From the NCBI RefSeq assembly GCF_014773245.1, contig NZ_JACWMX010000002.1, positions 248,001 to 312,000 of the forward strand: 64,000 bases of DNA, written 5' to 3'. The notes beneath the pieces are model-generated. The model did not search any database, had not been told where the DNA came from, and saw nothing but the letters and a program-made list of their open reading frames with translations. Position 1 is the first letter of the stretch. Each line of letters opens with the position of its first letter. The stretch comes from Mucilaginibacter glaciei (GTDB lineage: Bacteria; Bacteroidota; Bacteroidia; Sphingobacteriales; Sphingobacteriaceae). Below, piece after piece: positions 1 to 8,860 of this stretch. Made by a program: the position numbers and the translations under genes.

Positions 1-893
1 TTACCGCCATCATCGGATCGAGCGGTAGCGGGAAAAGTACCTTGTTGAAATTGCTGTACGGGCTGATGTCGCCGGATGAGGGGGTGGTGAACTTTAGGGG
101 CGAACGCATCTGGGGGCCCGAAGAAAAACTGATCCCCGGCCACGATTCCATGAAGATGGTAACCCAGCACACCGACGACCTGAACCTTTTTGCCAACGTT
201 TGGGATAACGTGGCTGCTATGCTGCCCAGCACCAATGTAAAGCTGAAAGAAGAAAAAACCGAGCAGGTGCTCACCCAGCTCAACATGATGCAGCTGGTGA
301 AACAACGCGTTGCCGACCTGAGCGGCGGCGAGAAACAACGGGTTGCCATTGCCCGCGCCATCATCACCCGGCCGGAAGTTTTATTGCTGGATGAACCCTT
401 TAACCAGGTAGATACGTCGTTCCGGGAAGGCCTGCAGCACGATATCAGGCAGATAGTAAAGGAAACCGGCCTTACCGTGGTCATGGTATCGCACGACCCG
501 GCGGAGGTGCTCTCTATGGCCGATGAACTGATCGTGATCAAAGATGGCGGAATAGTAGAAAGCGGCCACCCTAAATCGCTTTACAAAAATCCGCTTAACT
601 TATACACTGCCGAGCTATTAAGTAACTGCAACATACTGAACACCGAAGAAGCCAAAGTTTGCGGGATGCAAACAGCAAAAGAATACATAGTGGTTTACCC
701 GGAATGGATCAGGATAAGTAAGGTACTTGCAACCAATAGCTGGACGGTTAAACAGGTACTCTTCAAAGGCTTTTACGAAGACCTGATACTGGAGAACCAG
801 GGCGTATTACTGCGCGTGGTAAATGACGAAAGCGAGAAATATACCGAAGGCGACCTGATCGGCATCCGCATCAAAAAATGGCTGGAGTATTAA
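1..893 (+). CDS. ABC importer ATPase subunit (5' end outside window)
   Basis: Cytoplasmic ATPase subunit of an ABC transporter; the window opens inside the gene. The frame is open from base 3 and the Walker A loop GSSGSGKST is encoded at bases 15-41, ahead of any in-window start. Next come a Q-loop (VTQ), the signature LSGGEKQRVAIARA, Walker B VLLLDEPF and the H-loop VSHD. The last ~65 residues lie beyond the ATPase fold and look like the TOBE-type barrel of PotA/CysA/FbpC importers, so uptake of a small solute is more likely than export. The permease and binding protein would lie upstream, so the substrate cannot be told. The gene converges on the PfkB kinase gene across a shared terminator. 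Confidence 0.88.
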   Translation, partial: TAIIGSSGSGKSTLLKLLYGLMSPDEGVVNFRGERIWGPEEKLIPGHDSMKMVTQHTDDLNLFANVWDNVAAMLPSTNVKLKEEKTEQVLTQLNMMQLVKQRVADLSGGEKQRVAIARAIITRPEVLLLDEPFNQVDTSFREGLQHDIRQIVKETGLTVVMVSHDPAEVLSMADELIVIKDGGIVESGHPKSLYKNPLNLYTAELLSNCNILNTEEAKVCGMQTAKEYIVVYPEWIRISKVLATNSWTVKQVLFKGFYEDLILENQGVLLRVVNDESEKYTEGDLIGIRIKKWLEY

Positions 894-1002
894 GTCTTCA
901 AAGAACCCATAACCTTTCCCGATAAAACTATGGTGGCGCAATCATGTCAGTAAACGGGATGATGAATTTCGATAATAGCCTCGTTATCAAATGTTCATGA
1001 AT

Positions 1003-1032
1003 GTTCACGATGTTCATGCGGTGAACGTGAAC
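1003..1032. repeat. 30-bp interrupted palindrome, copy 1
   Basis: The outer arms GTTCACG/CGTGAAC enclose a second inverted pair GTTCA/TGAAC around TGCGG. The same 30 bases recur at 56468-56497 with one mismatch. A further half-site (ATGTTCATGA) precedes this copy. Function unknown; it could be a protein-binding palindrome or a short dispersed repeat. Confidence 0.75.
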
Positions 1033-1064
1033 AATTTTTGGTGAAAATTGGAGATAATCAGAGA

Positions 1065-1113
1065 TTTATAAAAGAACCCCGTTATTTGTTAGATAACGGG
1101 GTTCTTTTATAAA
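1065..1113. terminator. Bidirectional intrinsic terminator
   Basis: A perfect 21-bp stem (arms 1065-1085 and 1093-1113) closes on a 7-base loop. The core AGAACCCCGTTAT is flanked by A/T runs on both sides. It sits between the convergent ABC ATPase and PfkB genes, so it can end both transcripts. Confidence 0.9.
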
Positions 1114-1143
1114 TTAAATAGGAATTATAGCAATAATTGCCTC

Positions 1144-2058
1144 TTAGATCTCAAATTTCGACAGGCTTACAAACTCCTGTACACGTGCAGTGATCTCATC
1201 CTGTGAAAGATCCCTGATTTTCTCCGTACCAAATTTCTCTACGCAAAACGATGCCAACGCCGATCCGAAGATGATGGCATTCTTCATGTTGTTGAAGTTA
1301 ACCGTACCAACTTTAGCCATATAACCGATAAAGCCACCTGCGAATGTATCACCGGCACCGGTTGGGTCAAACACCTCGGCCAGTGGCAATGCCGGTGCCG
1401 AGAATATATGATCTTCATGGAACAACAGTGCGCCATGCTCGCCTTTTTTAATAATGAGGTATTTAGGGCCCATCGTCAAAATTTTACGTGCAGCTTTCAC
1501 CAGCGAGTACTCGCCTGATAGCTGGCGTGCTTCCGCATCGTTAATGGTGAGTACATCTATCAGTTTAATAGTTGCCAGTAACTCCTCCATCGCAATATCC
1601 ATCCAGAAGTTCATGGTATCCATCACGATCAGTTTAGGGCGGTTTTTAAGGCGCTCAATAACCGTTTGCTGCACTTGCGGGCTCAAATTACCCAGCATCA
1701 AAAAGTCGCAGTCCTGGTAGCTTTCCGGGATGATCGGGTCAAAATCGGCCAATACGTTCAGGTCTGTAACCAAAGTATCGCGACTATTCATATCATTATG
1801 GTACTTACCGCTCCAGAAGAAAGACTTCTCGCCTGCTTTAACCTGCAAACCTTCGGTATTAACTTTGTGCTTATTCAGGTCTGCAATTTCTTCTTCAGGG
1901 AAGTCGTCACCTACTACCGCTACGATATTAACCTTGTCATAAAAGTACGATGCGGCCAAACTTGCGTATGTAGCGGCTCCGCCAACAATTTTATCTGTTT
2001 TCCCGAAAGGGGTTTCGATTGCGTCAAACGCCACAGTACCAATCACTAACAAACTCAT
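1144..2058 (-). CDS. PfkB/ribokinase-family carbohydrate kinase
   Basis: ATP-dependent kinase of the PfkB family, 304 aa, which phosphorylates a sugar or nucleoside in the cytoplasm; the substrate is not evident. The N-terminal glycine-rich motif VGGAATYASLAAS and the C-terminal signature DPTGAGDTFAGGF with the catalytic Asp of GAGD are both intact. The DTMNFW segment near residue 147 is typical of a subgroup found in many Bacteroidota. Length is normal. The start follows a long A/T run with no Shine-Dalgarno sequence. The gene stands alone, divergent from tRNA-Asn and convergent with the ABC gene. Confidence 0.88.
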   Translation of the reverse strand: MSLLVIGTVAFDAIETPFGKTDKIVGGAATYASLAASYFYDKVNIVAVVGDDFPEEEIADLNKHKVNTEGLQVKAGEKSFFWSGKYHNDMNSRDTLVTDLNVLADFDPIIPESYQDCDFLMLGNLSPQVQQTVIERLKNRPKLIVMDTMNFWMDIAMEELLATIKLIDVLTINDAEARQLSGEYSLVKAARKILTMGPKYLIIKKGEHGALLFHEDHIFSAPALPLAEVFDPTGAGDTFAGGFIGYMAKVGTVNFNNMKNAIIFGSALASFCVEKFGTEKIRDLSQDEITARVQEFVSLSKFEI

Positions 2059-2090
2059 GTAAATTTTTTTTAATTTTTTTTTTACAAATA

Positions 2091-2121
2091 TTGTGAAATT
2101 ACATCAGAAATCATACTTTTG
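2091..2121 (+). promoter_or_regulatory. Bacteroidota-type promoter for tRNA-Asn
   Basis: TTG at 2091-2093, a 20-base spacer, then TACTTTTG at 2114-2121 match the Bacteroidota consensus TTTG-N19-21-TAnnTTTG. The tRNA begins 24 bases after the -7 box. Confidence 0.75.
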
Positions 2122-2144
2122 CACCACTCCAAACCGGAAAACAC

Positions 2145-2218
2145 TCCTGAGTAGCTCAGCTGGTTAGAGCATCTGACTGTTAATCAGAGGGTCCCTGGTT
2201 CGAGTCCAGGCTCAGGAG
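2145..2218 (+). tRNA. tRNA-Asn (GTT)
   Basis: Full cloverleaf: acceptor stem TCCTGAG/CTCAGGA, D-arm GCTC..GAGC, anticodon stem TCTGA/TCAGA with loop CTGTTAA (anticodon GTT), T-arm CCTGG-TTCGAGT-CCAGG, discriminator G. CCA is not encoded. It has its own promoter upstream and terminator downstream. Confidence 0.97.
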
Positions 2219-2225
2219 CTTAATG

Positions 2226-2262
2226 CAAAAAACCCTTACCATGTCCGGTAAGGGTTTTTTTG
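2226..2262 (+). terminator. Intrinsic terminator after tRNA-Asn
   Basis: Stem AACCCTTACC/GGTAAGGGTT with loop ATGTCC, followed by seven or more T; begins eight bases after the tRNA. Confidence 0.93.
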
Positions 2263-2636
2263 TTTGTCATCGATCATCTGTGTTCGCACCAAGCAAGCTA
2301 ATGGTTGTCTTGTTTTACAGCCTTCTGCGTCAATAATTGTGGGTAATTAGTTGGCGCATCCATTTAAAATTTGCAGTATTCATTACCATGACACGCTATT
2401 AGGTTTGTTTACACTGTGTCTGTTTTCCCAACCTGCGTAACTCGCTTTTGCAAATCTTCCATAATGACAAAAAAGCGTTCCGTTTTGAAAAATCTCAGAA
2501 CAAATCATTTCTGCTAAGTCGAATAAATTATTTTAAATAATTGTTAAACAATGTTTTAGCAAATGGTATGATTGGTTGGCATTGTTTCCGATAGTAATCG
2601 CGTAACCAGTCAGGAATTAGACAGCAACAGATAAAA
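2263..2636. other. Intergenic stretch without a visible gene
   Basis: No reading frame with coding character and no convincing RNA gene. It becomes AT-rich toward 2520-2600, where the promoter of the following membrane-protein gene should lie; no clear TAnnTTTG box was found. Confidence 0.5.
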
Positions 2637-3116
2637 ATGAGGAACACTTACCGGGAATATCAAAAGATTAACGCAAGGATCCGCTTTATACTTTTAGTGC
2701 TTAGCGTTTTCTTAGCTTTGCTTTTAACTGTGTGTAACTATTTAAATTTCAATCCAAACGTAACCATACTCATCTTATCTTTGGTGGTAGTACTCGCATA
2801 CGTCTTAACCATCATTTTTAAATTTACTACTATTATTTATTCCGAACGGATCTATATCAGCTTCTGGCCTTTTTTTAACACCAGTATCAAAATTTCTACC
2901 ATCAGAAAAATGGAAGTGGTGCATTACGATCTGCCGGGTTTTGGCGTACGGTACGATATCCCAAATTCGGTTACCTATTATAAAGCATCGGGAGATATAG
3001 GGTTATCCCTTACCTTAGTTAACAACAAAACAGTTGTTATAGGTACTGCGAAAGCCACCGAAATGATCAAACATCTGGAGGGATTAAAACCATTATCGCC
3101 CCCGGCGCCTAATTAA
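2637..3116 (+). CDS. Small membrane protein, possible PH-like domain
   Basis: 159-aa protein of unknown function. Two membrane helices (about residues 15-35 and 42-63) form an N-terminal hairpin, followed by a ~90-residue soluble region rich in beta-strand patterns with a final amphipathic helix (TEMIKHLEGL). That layout resembles bacterial PH-domain membrane proteins, but this is inference from pattern only. It lies nine bases upstream of the aspartokinase gene on the same strand, so the two are probably co-transcribed; no functional link is apparent. Confidence 0.7.
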   Translation: MRNTYREYQKINARIRFILLVLSVFLALLLTVCNYLNFNPNVTILILSLVVVLAYVLTIIFKFTTIIYSERIYISFWPFFNTSIKISTIRKMEVVHYDLPGFGVRYDIPNSVTYYKASGDIGLSLTLVNNKTVVIGTAKATEMIKHLEGLKPLSPPAPN

Positions 3117-3125
3117 GAATATACT

Positions 3126-4508
3126 ATGCTAACCGTAGAAAAAATTGGCGGCACATCCATGAGTGCACTATCTGACGTCATCAACAATATTATCTTTTAC
3201 CAGCGCAGCGGTGATAAATTATACAATCGTGTTTTTGTGGTCTCCGCGTTTTCGGGAGTAACCGACTTACTTTTAGAAAACAAAAAAAACGGGCAACCGG
3301 GCGTTTACCACCGCATTGCAGGTTACCGCGATTTTCACACCCAGTTAAAAAGCCTTATTGTACGCCTTAAGGTAATCAATAAAACGTACGCCGACATCGG
3401 GCTGAATTTGGCTATGGCAGATTCATTTGTAGAAAACCATGTGCAACAGGCGCAAAAGTACCTCGAGAATCTCGCCAATATCCTGGCATCCGGATACGTG
3501 AGCAAGGATGGAATATTGCTGGCAGCACGCGAGATTTTGGCGTCGATAGGCGAGAGCCACTCGGCATTTGTTTTAACGAACATCCTTCAGGGCAAAGGGC
3601 TCAATGCAAAATTGATTGACCTAAGTGGTTTTTCGGATCACAAAGCTTACACAATCAATCAGCGGATCAAGCAGGCATTCAGGGGAATTGACCTCAAAAG
3701 AACAATTTGTATCGTCACGGGCTATGCAAAGGGTACTGAAGGGATCATGCGCGAATTTGACCGGGGGTATTCTGAAGTTACCTTTAGTAAGATCGCCGAA
3801 ATACTAAAGCCGAAAGAAGTTATCATTCATAAAGAATACCACCTTTCTACCGCCGATCCGGGCATGGTGGGGATTGAAAATTGCTGTCCTGTCGGGTTTA
3901 CCAGTTTTGACATTGCAGACCAGCTTGCCGATGTAGGCATGGAAGCCATACACCCAAAAGCTTCCAAACCGCTCGAAATAAACAATATCAATCTTCGTAT
4001 AAAAAACACTTTTGACCCCGCACATCAGGGCACATTGATAACGCGCGATTACATATCCGAAAACAAGCGGGTTGAAATGATCACCGGAACAGATAAACTT
4101 TTGATTATTGACGTATACGACCCGCTAATGGTTGGGCAGGTGGGCAGCGACCATAAGATCATGGCAATATTTCTTAAACACCACATTAGCTACACCTTTA
4201 AATCAACCAGCGCTAACAGCATCTCCATCGTAATTTGGGAACGGGATTTTGTTAAAAAGCTCATTAATGAGCTGGAAGATGAGTTCGAAAAGATCACGGT
4301 AGAAAAGGTTGCTTTAGTTTGTTTGTTAGGCTCAAATATGGATCAGCCGGGTTTGTTGGCCAAAAGCGCGGCTGCACTCACAGAAGCCAACATCAATATT
4401 AAAAGTGCAGGCTTTGCGTTGCGAAAAGTGAATATTCAGTTTTTAATTGAACGGGAACAATTTAAAACAGCTATTATCGCATTAAATGATGCCATGGGTA
4501 CCCACTAA
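3126..4508 (+). CDS. Aspartate kinase, ectoine-type (Ask_Ect-like) variant
   Basis: Cytoplasmic kinase making aspartyl phosphate, the first step toward Lys, Met, Thr and diaminopimelate; 460 aa. The N-terminus VEKIGGTSM carries the KxGGTS motif of aspartokinases, a serine-rich VSAFSGVT motif follows, and the C-terminal ~140 residues hold two ACT-like regulatory domains (LVCLLGSNMDQPGLLAKSA begins the second). The loop that is usually GRGGSDTTA reads DRGYSEVTF here, and the start VEKIGGTSM is unlike the common KFGGTS form; both features recall the aspartokinases linked to ectoine operons. No ectoine gene lies nearby. It follows the small membrane protein gene by nine bases. Confidence 0.85.
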   Translation: MLTVEKIGGTSMSALSDVINNIIFYQRSGDKLYNRVFVVSAFSGVTDLLLENKKNGQPGVYHRIAGYRDFHTQLKSLIVRLKVINKTYADIGLNLAMADSFVENHVQQAQKYLENLANILASGYVSKDGILLAAREILASIGESHSAFVLTNILQGKGLNAKLIDLSGFSDHKAYTINQRIKQAFRGIDLKRTICIVTGYAKGTEGIMREFDRGYSEVTFSKIAEILKPKEVIIHKEYHLSTADPGMVGIENCCPVGFTSFDIADQLADVGMEAIHPKASKPLEINNINLRIKNTFDPAHQGTLITRDYISENKRVEMITGTDKLLIIDVYDPLMVGQVGSDHKIMAIFLKHHISYTFKSTSANSISIVIWERDFVKKLINELEDEFEKITVEKVALVCLLGSNMDQPGLLAKSAAALTEANINIKSAGFALRKVNIQFLIEREQFKTAIIALNDAMGTH

Positions 4509-4531
4509 GGTTAATGGTTAGCGGTTACTTT

Positions 4532-5404
4532 CTATTTATCTCCTTTGACTAATGCAACAACCTTTTTACCGCCTTCCATTATTGCGACAACTACCAAACC
4601 GGCAGCTAAACCGAGTCCAAATTCTTTTACCATCACAGGTAACGATGGTAGCAGATCATGAAAATAGGCAATATTGTGTGCAAAGATACCACCAGATACT
4701 AGGAGCAGGGCAATTGTACCAACAATGCTTAAAATTTTAATGATGACAGGTAAGGCCTTAACAAGTAACGAACCAAGTAAAAAAAAGAAACCTTTGCTAT
4801 TTGAACTTTTGATCAACTTGTAGCCGGCATCGTCCATCCGAACGATCAGGGCAACTATGCCGTATACACCTATCGTAGCAATAATTGCAACAGCAGCAAC
4901 AGTTACGGCCTGAATGACCGGGGTTTTTCCTTCAACGGCACCCAATGCGATAATCACTATTTCAATAGAGAGTATAAAATCTGTGGTGATAGCCGATTTC
5001 ACCTTTGCCTTTTCGGCAGTATCATTATTCTCTTTAACTTCGGTTTTTTCTGGTTGGGTAGCTTTTGGCCGATGGAAAAAATACTCCACTATTTTTTCGG
5101 CTCCCTCGTAAGCCAGGTAAAATCCCCCTAAAATTAAAATGATTTTTATCGCCGCCGGGAAAAATGCGTTTAAAAGCAAAGCTATAGGTACTATGATGAT
5201 CTTATTAAGCCCTGAGCCTTTGGTTATAGCCCAAAGTACGGGCAACTCACGCGAGGAGAGAAACCCCGTAGCCTTCTCGGCATTCACCGCCAGGTCGTCA
5301 CCCAGTATGCCTGCGGTCTTCTTTGCGGCTACTTTCGTAGCTACCGCAACGTCATCCATTAAAACGGCAATATCATCTAAAACTGCAAAAAAACCTGATG
5401 CCAT
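4532..5404 (-). CDS. DUF808 (YedI) family membrane protein
   Basis: 290-aa inner-membrane protein of unknown function. The N-terminus MASGFFAVLDDIAVLMDDVA is the hallmark of DUF808/YedI, and the family length is normal. Hydrophobic segments lie near residues 70-100, 145-190, 205-240 and 255-280. A charged Lys/Glu-rich loop (about residues 112-137) separates the first group. It converges on the aspartokinase gene with a gap of 23 bases and diverges from the permease gene. Confidence 0.88.
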   Translation of the reverse strand: MASGFFAVLDDIAVLMDDVAVATKVAAKKTAGILGDDLAVNAEKATGFLSSRELPVLWAITKGSGLNKIIIVPIALLLNAFFPAAIKIILILGGFYLAYEGAEKIVEYFFHRPKATQPEKTEVKENNDTAEKAKVKSAITTDFILSIEIVIIALGAVEGKTPVIQAVTVAAVAIIATIGVYGIVALIVRMDDAGYKLIKSSNSKGFFFLLGSLLVKALPVIIKILSIVGTIALLLVSGGIFAHNIAYFHDLLPSLPVMVKEFGLGLAAGLVVVAIMEGGKKVVALVKGDK

Positions 5405-5598
5405 ACTTAAAACCGATTATTGTTAACCTTAGGCTAAACCCATTTTAGAGCTTTAAGTTTATCCTATCCCGATATTTATAAATTATAGCATAGTTGCCGT
5501 TGTGTAATCCGTAATAAACCAGCGCACCAGTCAAAATATTACCAGGGTTATCAAAATAATATTATCTTAATCGCAGATATTGACCGCCAAACTTTATA

Positions 5599-6942
5599 AT
5601 GATTAAAAGCAGCTTACAAAGCCCACCCAAATTAAAAAAAGTGTTAGGTGTTGCCTTTGGTATATCTATAGTTATAGGCAGCACCATTGGCGCGGGCATA
5701 TTACGGGCACCGGGTAGCATAGCCTCATTGTTACCCAATAGCACGCTTATCCTATCTTGCTGGTTTTTAACGGGTATTTACATCTTATTATGTGCCAGCT
5801 CCTACGCGGAATTGACCACCATGCTACCCAAAGCAGGCGGCGCATTCAATTATATTGAAAGGGCCTTTGGCACATACACCGGCTTCGTTTCGGGCTGGTT
5901 TGATTTCATCCAAAACATATTGGCCCCCGCTTTCTTTTGCGTTGTACTGGGCGAATACACCCTGTTGCTCTTTCCGCAGTTAGCCGGTCACGGCACGGCT
6001 GTCGCCTTAAGCTTTTTAACCATATTCACGCTGATCAATTTACCCGGCGTAAAGGGCGGTAGCGCCACGCAGCAAGTAACCAGCCTACTTAAAGTTGTTT
6101 TGTTGCTGGTACTGATAACGGCCTGTTTTTTCGCAAAGCCTATTAAAATAGAATCAATTTCGGCCACTAAAACACCCATGCTAACCGGTGCATTGGTCAT
6201 TGATTTTTTTAAGGCGATGCAATTAATTTTAGGTACTTATGATGGATGGATGTCGGTATCCTTTTTTGCAGAAGAAGACGATAACCCCGGTAAAAACATA
6301 CCCCGCTCCTACTTTATTGGTGCCATTACCATTATCGTTTTATACGTATTGTTTAATGCCGCTATCCTGTATGTGTTGCCAATTGCTACCATAGCTAAAT
6401 CGCCATTAGCGGCCTCTGCAGCCGCTGCTGTAGTATTTGGCAGTTGGAGTTCCGTATTTATCAATATTGTTTCGTTGTTAGCTGTGATCAGCATCCTGAA
6501 CGCTTATATGATGATTCCGTCCCGCATACTTTTCGGGTTAAGCCGCGAAGGATTTTTTATTAAACAAGGCACTTATGTGAACAAGGGCGGCACGCCTTAC
6601 TATTGCATGTTGATTTGCTACGCCATAACCGTTATATTTATTGTGTTTAACTCTTACGAGCAATTGTTCGGGTTGGCGGCAGTAATGCTCACCGTGGTTA
6701 CTTCTTTTTCTTTTGCTTCGCTGATGTGGTTGCGTAAAAAAGAGCCTGAACTCCCCAGGCCCTATCGCGCATGGGGATATCCGTATGTCACCACCATTGC
6801 AATGGCGGTTTCGGTAATACTGTTTATCGGCTTTGCCATAAGTGACCTGCGGAGTTTTATAATAGTGATATCACTTTTTATAGCCTCTTATCCTTTTTAC
6901 CGGTTAATCATCAAGGCAAACGGAGTTAAGGCAAATGATTAA
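5599..6942 (+). CDS. APC-family amino acid permease
   Basis: 447-aa transporter with about twelve hydrophobic segments. The first helix contains GIVIGSTIGAGILRAPG (one residue varies from this core), the conserved glycine-rich substrate loop of the APC superfamily. The usual R/W-rich cytoplasmic motif before helix 11 is RPYRAWGYPY. Substrate probably a neutral amino acid, but not decidable. It lies 24 bases upstream of a secreted amidohydrolase on the same strand, so import of the hydrolase product is a reasonable guess. Confidence 0.88.
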   Translation: MIKSSLQSPPKLKKVLGVAFGISIVIGSTIGAGILRAPGSIASLLPNSTLILSCWFLTGIYILLCASSYAELTTMLPKAGGAFNYIERAFGTYTGFVSGWFDFIQNILAPAFFCVVLGEYTLLLFPQLAGHGTAVALSFLTIFTLINLPGVKGGSATQQVTSLLKVVLLLVLITACFFAKPIKIESISATKTPMLTGALVIDFFKAMQLILGTYDGWMSVSFFAEEDDNPGKNIPRSYFIGAITIIVLYVLFNAAILYVLPIATIAKSPLAASAAAAVVFGSWSSVFINIVSLLAVISILNAYMMIPSRILFGLSREGFFIKQGTYVNKGGTPYYCMLICYAITVIFIVFNSYEQLFGLAAVMLTVVTSFSFASLMWLRKKEPELPRPYRAWGYPYVTTIAMAVSVILFIGFAISDLRSFIIVISLFIASYPFYRLIIKANGVKAND

Positions 6943-6966
6943 ACGCCCTAAATTAAATGAGTTACC

Positions 6967-8232
6967 ATGAAAGTATTTTTGTTATTTGCTTTTTCGCTGG
7001 GTTTGCAAGCAGTTACCTTCGGCCAATCTGCAGGGTACACTTTAATTAAACCCGACAGGGTTTTCGACGGGCAGGAAATGCACAGCAATTGGTGGGTGTT
7101 GGTCAACGGTAAAAAAATAGAGGCCGTGGGCGATGCCGCATCGATTCATTTTCCTGCGGATGCAAAGATCATCGAACTTAAAGGCGCCACGCTAATGCCG
7201 GGAATGATAGAAGGGCATTCGCACCTGTTCCTTCATCCCTACAATGAAACCAGCTGGAATGACCAGGTGCTTACCGAGAGCCGCGCCGAACGTACCGCCC
7301 GCGCCGTACAACATGCTAAAGCAACGTTAATGGCAGGGTTTACAACCGTACGTGATTTAGGTACCGAAGGTGCAGGATATGACGATGCCGGATTAAAAAT
7401 GGCCATCAATAAAGGCATCACACCCGGTCCACGAATGCTGATCGCTACCCGCGCTATTGTTGCCACCGGCAGTTACGGGCCAAAAACTGATGTGACGGAA
7501 TCTACACTACCAACCGGGGCCGAAGCGGCCGACGGTGTAGAGGGCTTAACCCGGGCGATCCGTTTGCAGATTGGACACGGGGCCGATGTGATAAAACTTT
7601 ACGCCGACTACCGATGGGGCATCAATAATACACCGGCACCCACCTTTACCGAAGAAGAACTAAAAACCGCGGTACAGGTTGCGGGCAGCAGCGGCAGGCA
7701 GGTTGTGGTGCATTCGGGAACGGAAGAGGGCATGCGCCGCGCCATTGCAGCCAATGTACGCACCATTGAACATGGTGATGGTGGTACCCCCGAGTTGTTC
7801 AGGCAGATGAAGGCTAAAGACATTGCCCTTTGCCCTACCCTTGCGGCTACAGAATCCATCAGCATTTATAAAGGTTGGAGAAAAGGGATAGATGCCGATC
7901 CCGAAGTAGTGAAACACAAACACGAGATCTTTACTGATGCACTTAAAGCCGGAGTTACCATTTGTATGGGTGGTGATGTTGGCGTGTTTACCCACGGCGA
8001 TAATGCTAAAGAAATGCTTTTAATGGTAGAGTACGGAATGAAACCCATAGAGGTGTTACGATCTGCCACTTCGGTAAACGCGCGGGTGTTCGGGTTGAAA
8101 GAATTGGGGAATATCAAACCCGGTTATCTCGCCGACATAGTAGCCATTGAAGGCAACCCTGTTGAAGATATTAAAACGGTTAAACAAGTGAAGTTTGTAA
8201 TGAAGGATGGGGTGATTTATTTACAGAAGTAA
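6967..8232 (+). CDS. Exported amidohydrolase (imidazolonepropionase/prolidase-like)
   Basis: 421-aa metal-dependent hydrolase with an N-terminal signal peptide (cleavage near TFGQ-SAG). Metal ligands of the amidohydrolase fold are visible: HxH in EGHSHLF (residues ~80), a lysine in DVIKLYADYRWG, histidines in VVHSGT and TIEHGDGG, and Asp in MGGDVG. The C-terminal segment GYLADIVAIEGNPVEDI is the usual beta-sandwich ending. Relatives include secreted prolidase-like and imidazolonepropionase-like enzymes that cleave N-blocked or proline dipeptides. Probably co-transcribed with the preceding permease. Confidence 0.87.
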   Translation: MKVFLLFAFSLGLQAVTFGQSAGYTLIKPDRVFDGQEMHSNWWVLVNGKKIEAVGDAASIHFPADAKIIELKGATLMPGMIEGHSHLFLHPYNETSWNDQVLTESRAERTARAVQHAKATLMAGFTTVRDLGTEGAGYDDAGLKMAINKGITPGPRMLIATRAIVATGSYGPKTDVTESTLPTGAEAADGVEGLTRAIRLQIGHGADVIKLYADYRWGINNTPAPTFTEEELKTAVQVAGSSGRQVVVHSGTEEGMRRAIAANVRTIEHGDGGTPELFRQMKAKDIALCPTLAATESISIYKGWRKGIDADPEVVKHKHEIFTDALKAGVTICMGGDVGVFTHGDNAKEMLLMVEYGMKPIEVLRSATSVNARVFGLKELGNIKPGYLADIVAIEGNPVEDIKTVKQVKFVMKDGVIYLQK

Positions 8233-8246
8233 AACTGATAATTTAA

Positions 8247-8275
8247 ATGTGTATATTTATAAAAAATATACACAT
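8247..8275. promoter_or_regulatory. Palindromic operator of the VapBC pair
   Basis: Perfect 12-bp inverted repeat ATGTGTATATTT/AAATATACACAT around ATAAA. It ends on the start codon of vapB (8274), the right position for autorepression by a VapBC complex. Confidence 0.75.
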
Positions 8276-8453
8276 GAGAACTAACATAGAAATCGATGAT
8301 GAATTGATGTCTAAAGTTTTGAAAAACTCTAACATTAAAACAAAAAAAGAAGCTGTAGAGAAAGGGCTGGAGTTATTACTGAGCCTGCAAAATCAATCTA
8401 AAATAATTGCGCTACGCGGTAAGATTCAATTTGACGAGGAAGCCTTTAAATAA
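8274..8453 (+). CDS. vapB: VapB-type antitoxin
   Basis: 59-aa antitoxin. The start MRTNIEIDDELM is the N-terminal DNA-binding strand of VapB/ribbon-helix-helix antitoxins, and the C-terminal part (residues 35-59) should wrap the toxin. An in-frame ATG lies 27 bases upstream, but it sits inside the palindromic operator and would add a non-conserved peptide, so the start at 8274 is preferred. Stop and toxin start overlap as TAATG. Confidence 0.87.
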   Translation: MRTNIEIDDELMSKVLKNSNIKTKKEAVEKGLELLLSLQNQSKIIALRGKIQFDEEAFK

Positions 8454-8854
8454 TGGATATTGTTTTAATAGACACATCCGTTTGGATAAACTACCTCAAA
8501 AAGTTTGATACGTTGGCAACCGGATATCTTGAAAATCAAATGGAGCAAATGATTATCGCTACATGTCCAACGATCTTACAAGAGGTATTGCAGGGTGTTT
8601 TAATTGATAGCGATTATCAATCAATTAAAAGTTATTTTGATGGATTGCTCATTCTCAATAATGACCCATACCAATTAGCGGTAGAAGCTGCACAATTATA
8701 TAGATCGCTCAGAAAAAATGGTGTAACGATACGAAAACCAAACGATTGTTTAATTGCGGCCTATGCAATAAAAAACAATGTACCTCTTTTGCATGAGGAC
8801 AGGGACTTCTCACACATAGCCATGCACAACAATTTAAGGGTTATCAAACCCTGA
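8453..8854 (+). CDS. vapC: VapC-type PIN-domain toxin ribonuclease
   Basis: 133-aa PIN-domain RNase, the toxin partner of the upstream antitoxin. The acidic site residues are in place: Asp7 in LIDTSVW, Glu in ILQEVLQG, Asp in RKPNDCLIAA and Asp in HEDRDF. VapC toxins usually cut tRNA or rRNA; the target here is unknown. It overlaps vapB by one base, so the two are translationally coupled. The pair lies between the amidohydrolase gene and the heme cluster and is AT-richer than its neighbours, consistent with acquisition by transfer. Confidence 0.92.
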   Translation: MDIVLIDTSVWINYLKKFDTLATGYLENQMEQMIIATCPTILQEVLQGVLIDSDYQSIKSYFDGLLILNNDPYQLAVEAAQLYRSLRKNGVTIRKPNDCLIAAYAIKNNVPLLHEDRDFSHIAMHNNLRVIKP

Positions 8855-8860
8855 TCAAAC

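Noticed and set aside
1454-2049. Plus-strand frames opposite the PfkB kinase gene
   Set aside because: Shadows of a well-supported minus-strand gene.
3126-4508. Ectoine operon in this region
   Set aside because: Only the kinase looks ectoine-like; the neighbours do not fit ectABC.
8247-8273. Longer vapB from ATG 8247
   Set aside because: The extra nine codons lie in the palindrome and are not part of the VapB fold.
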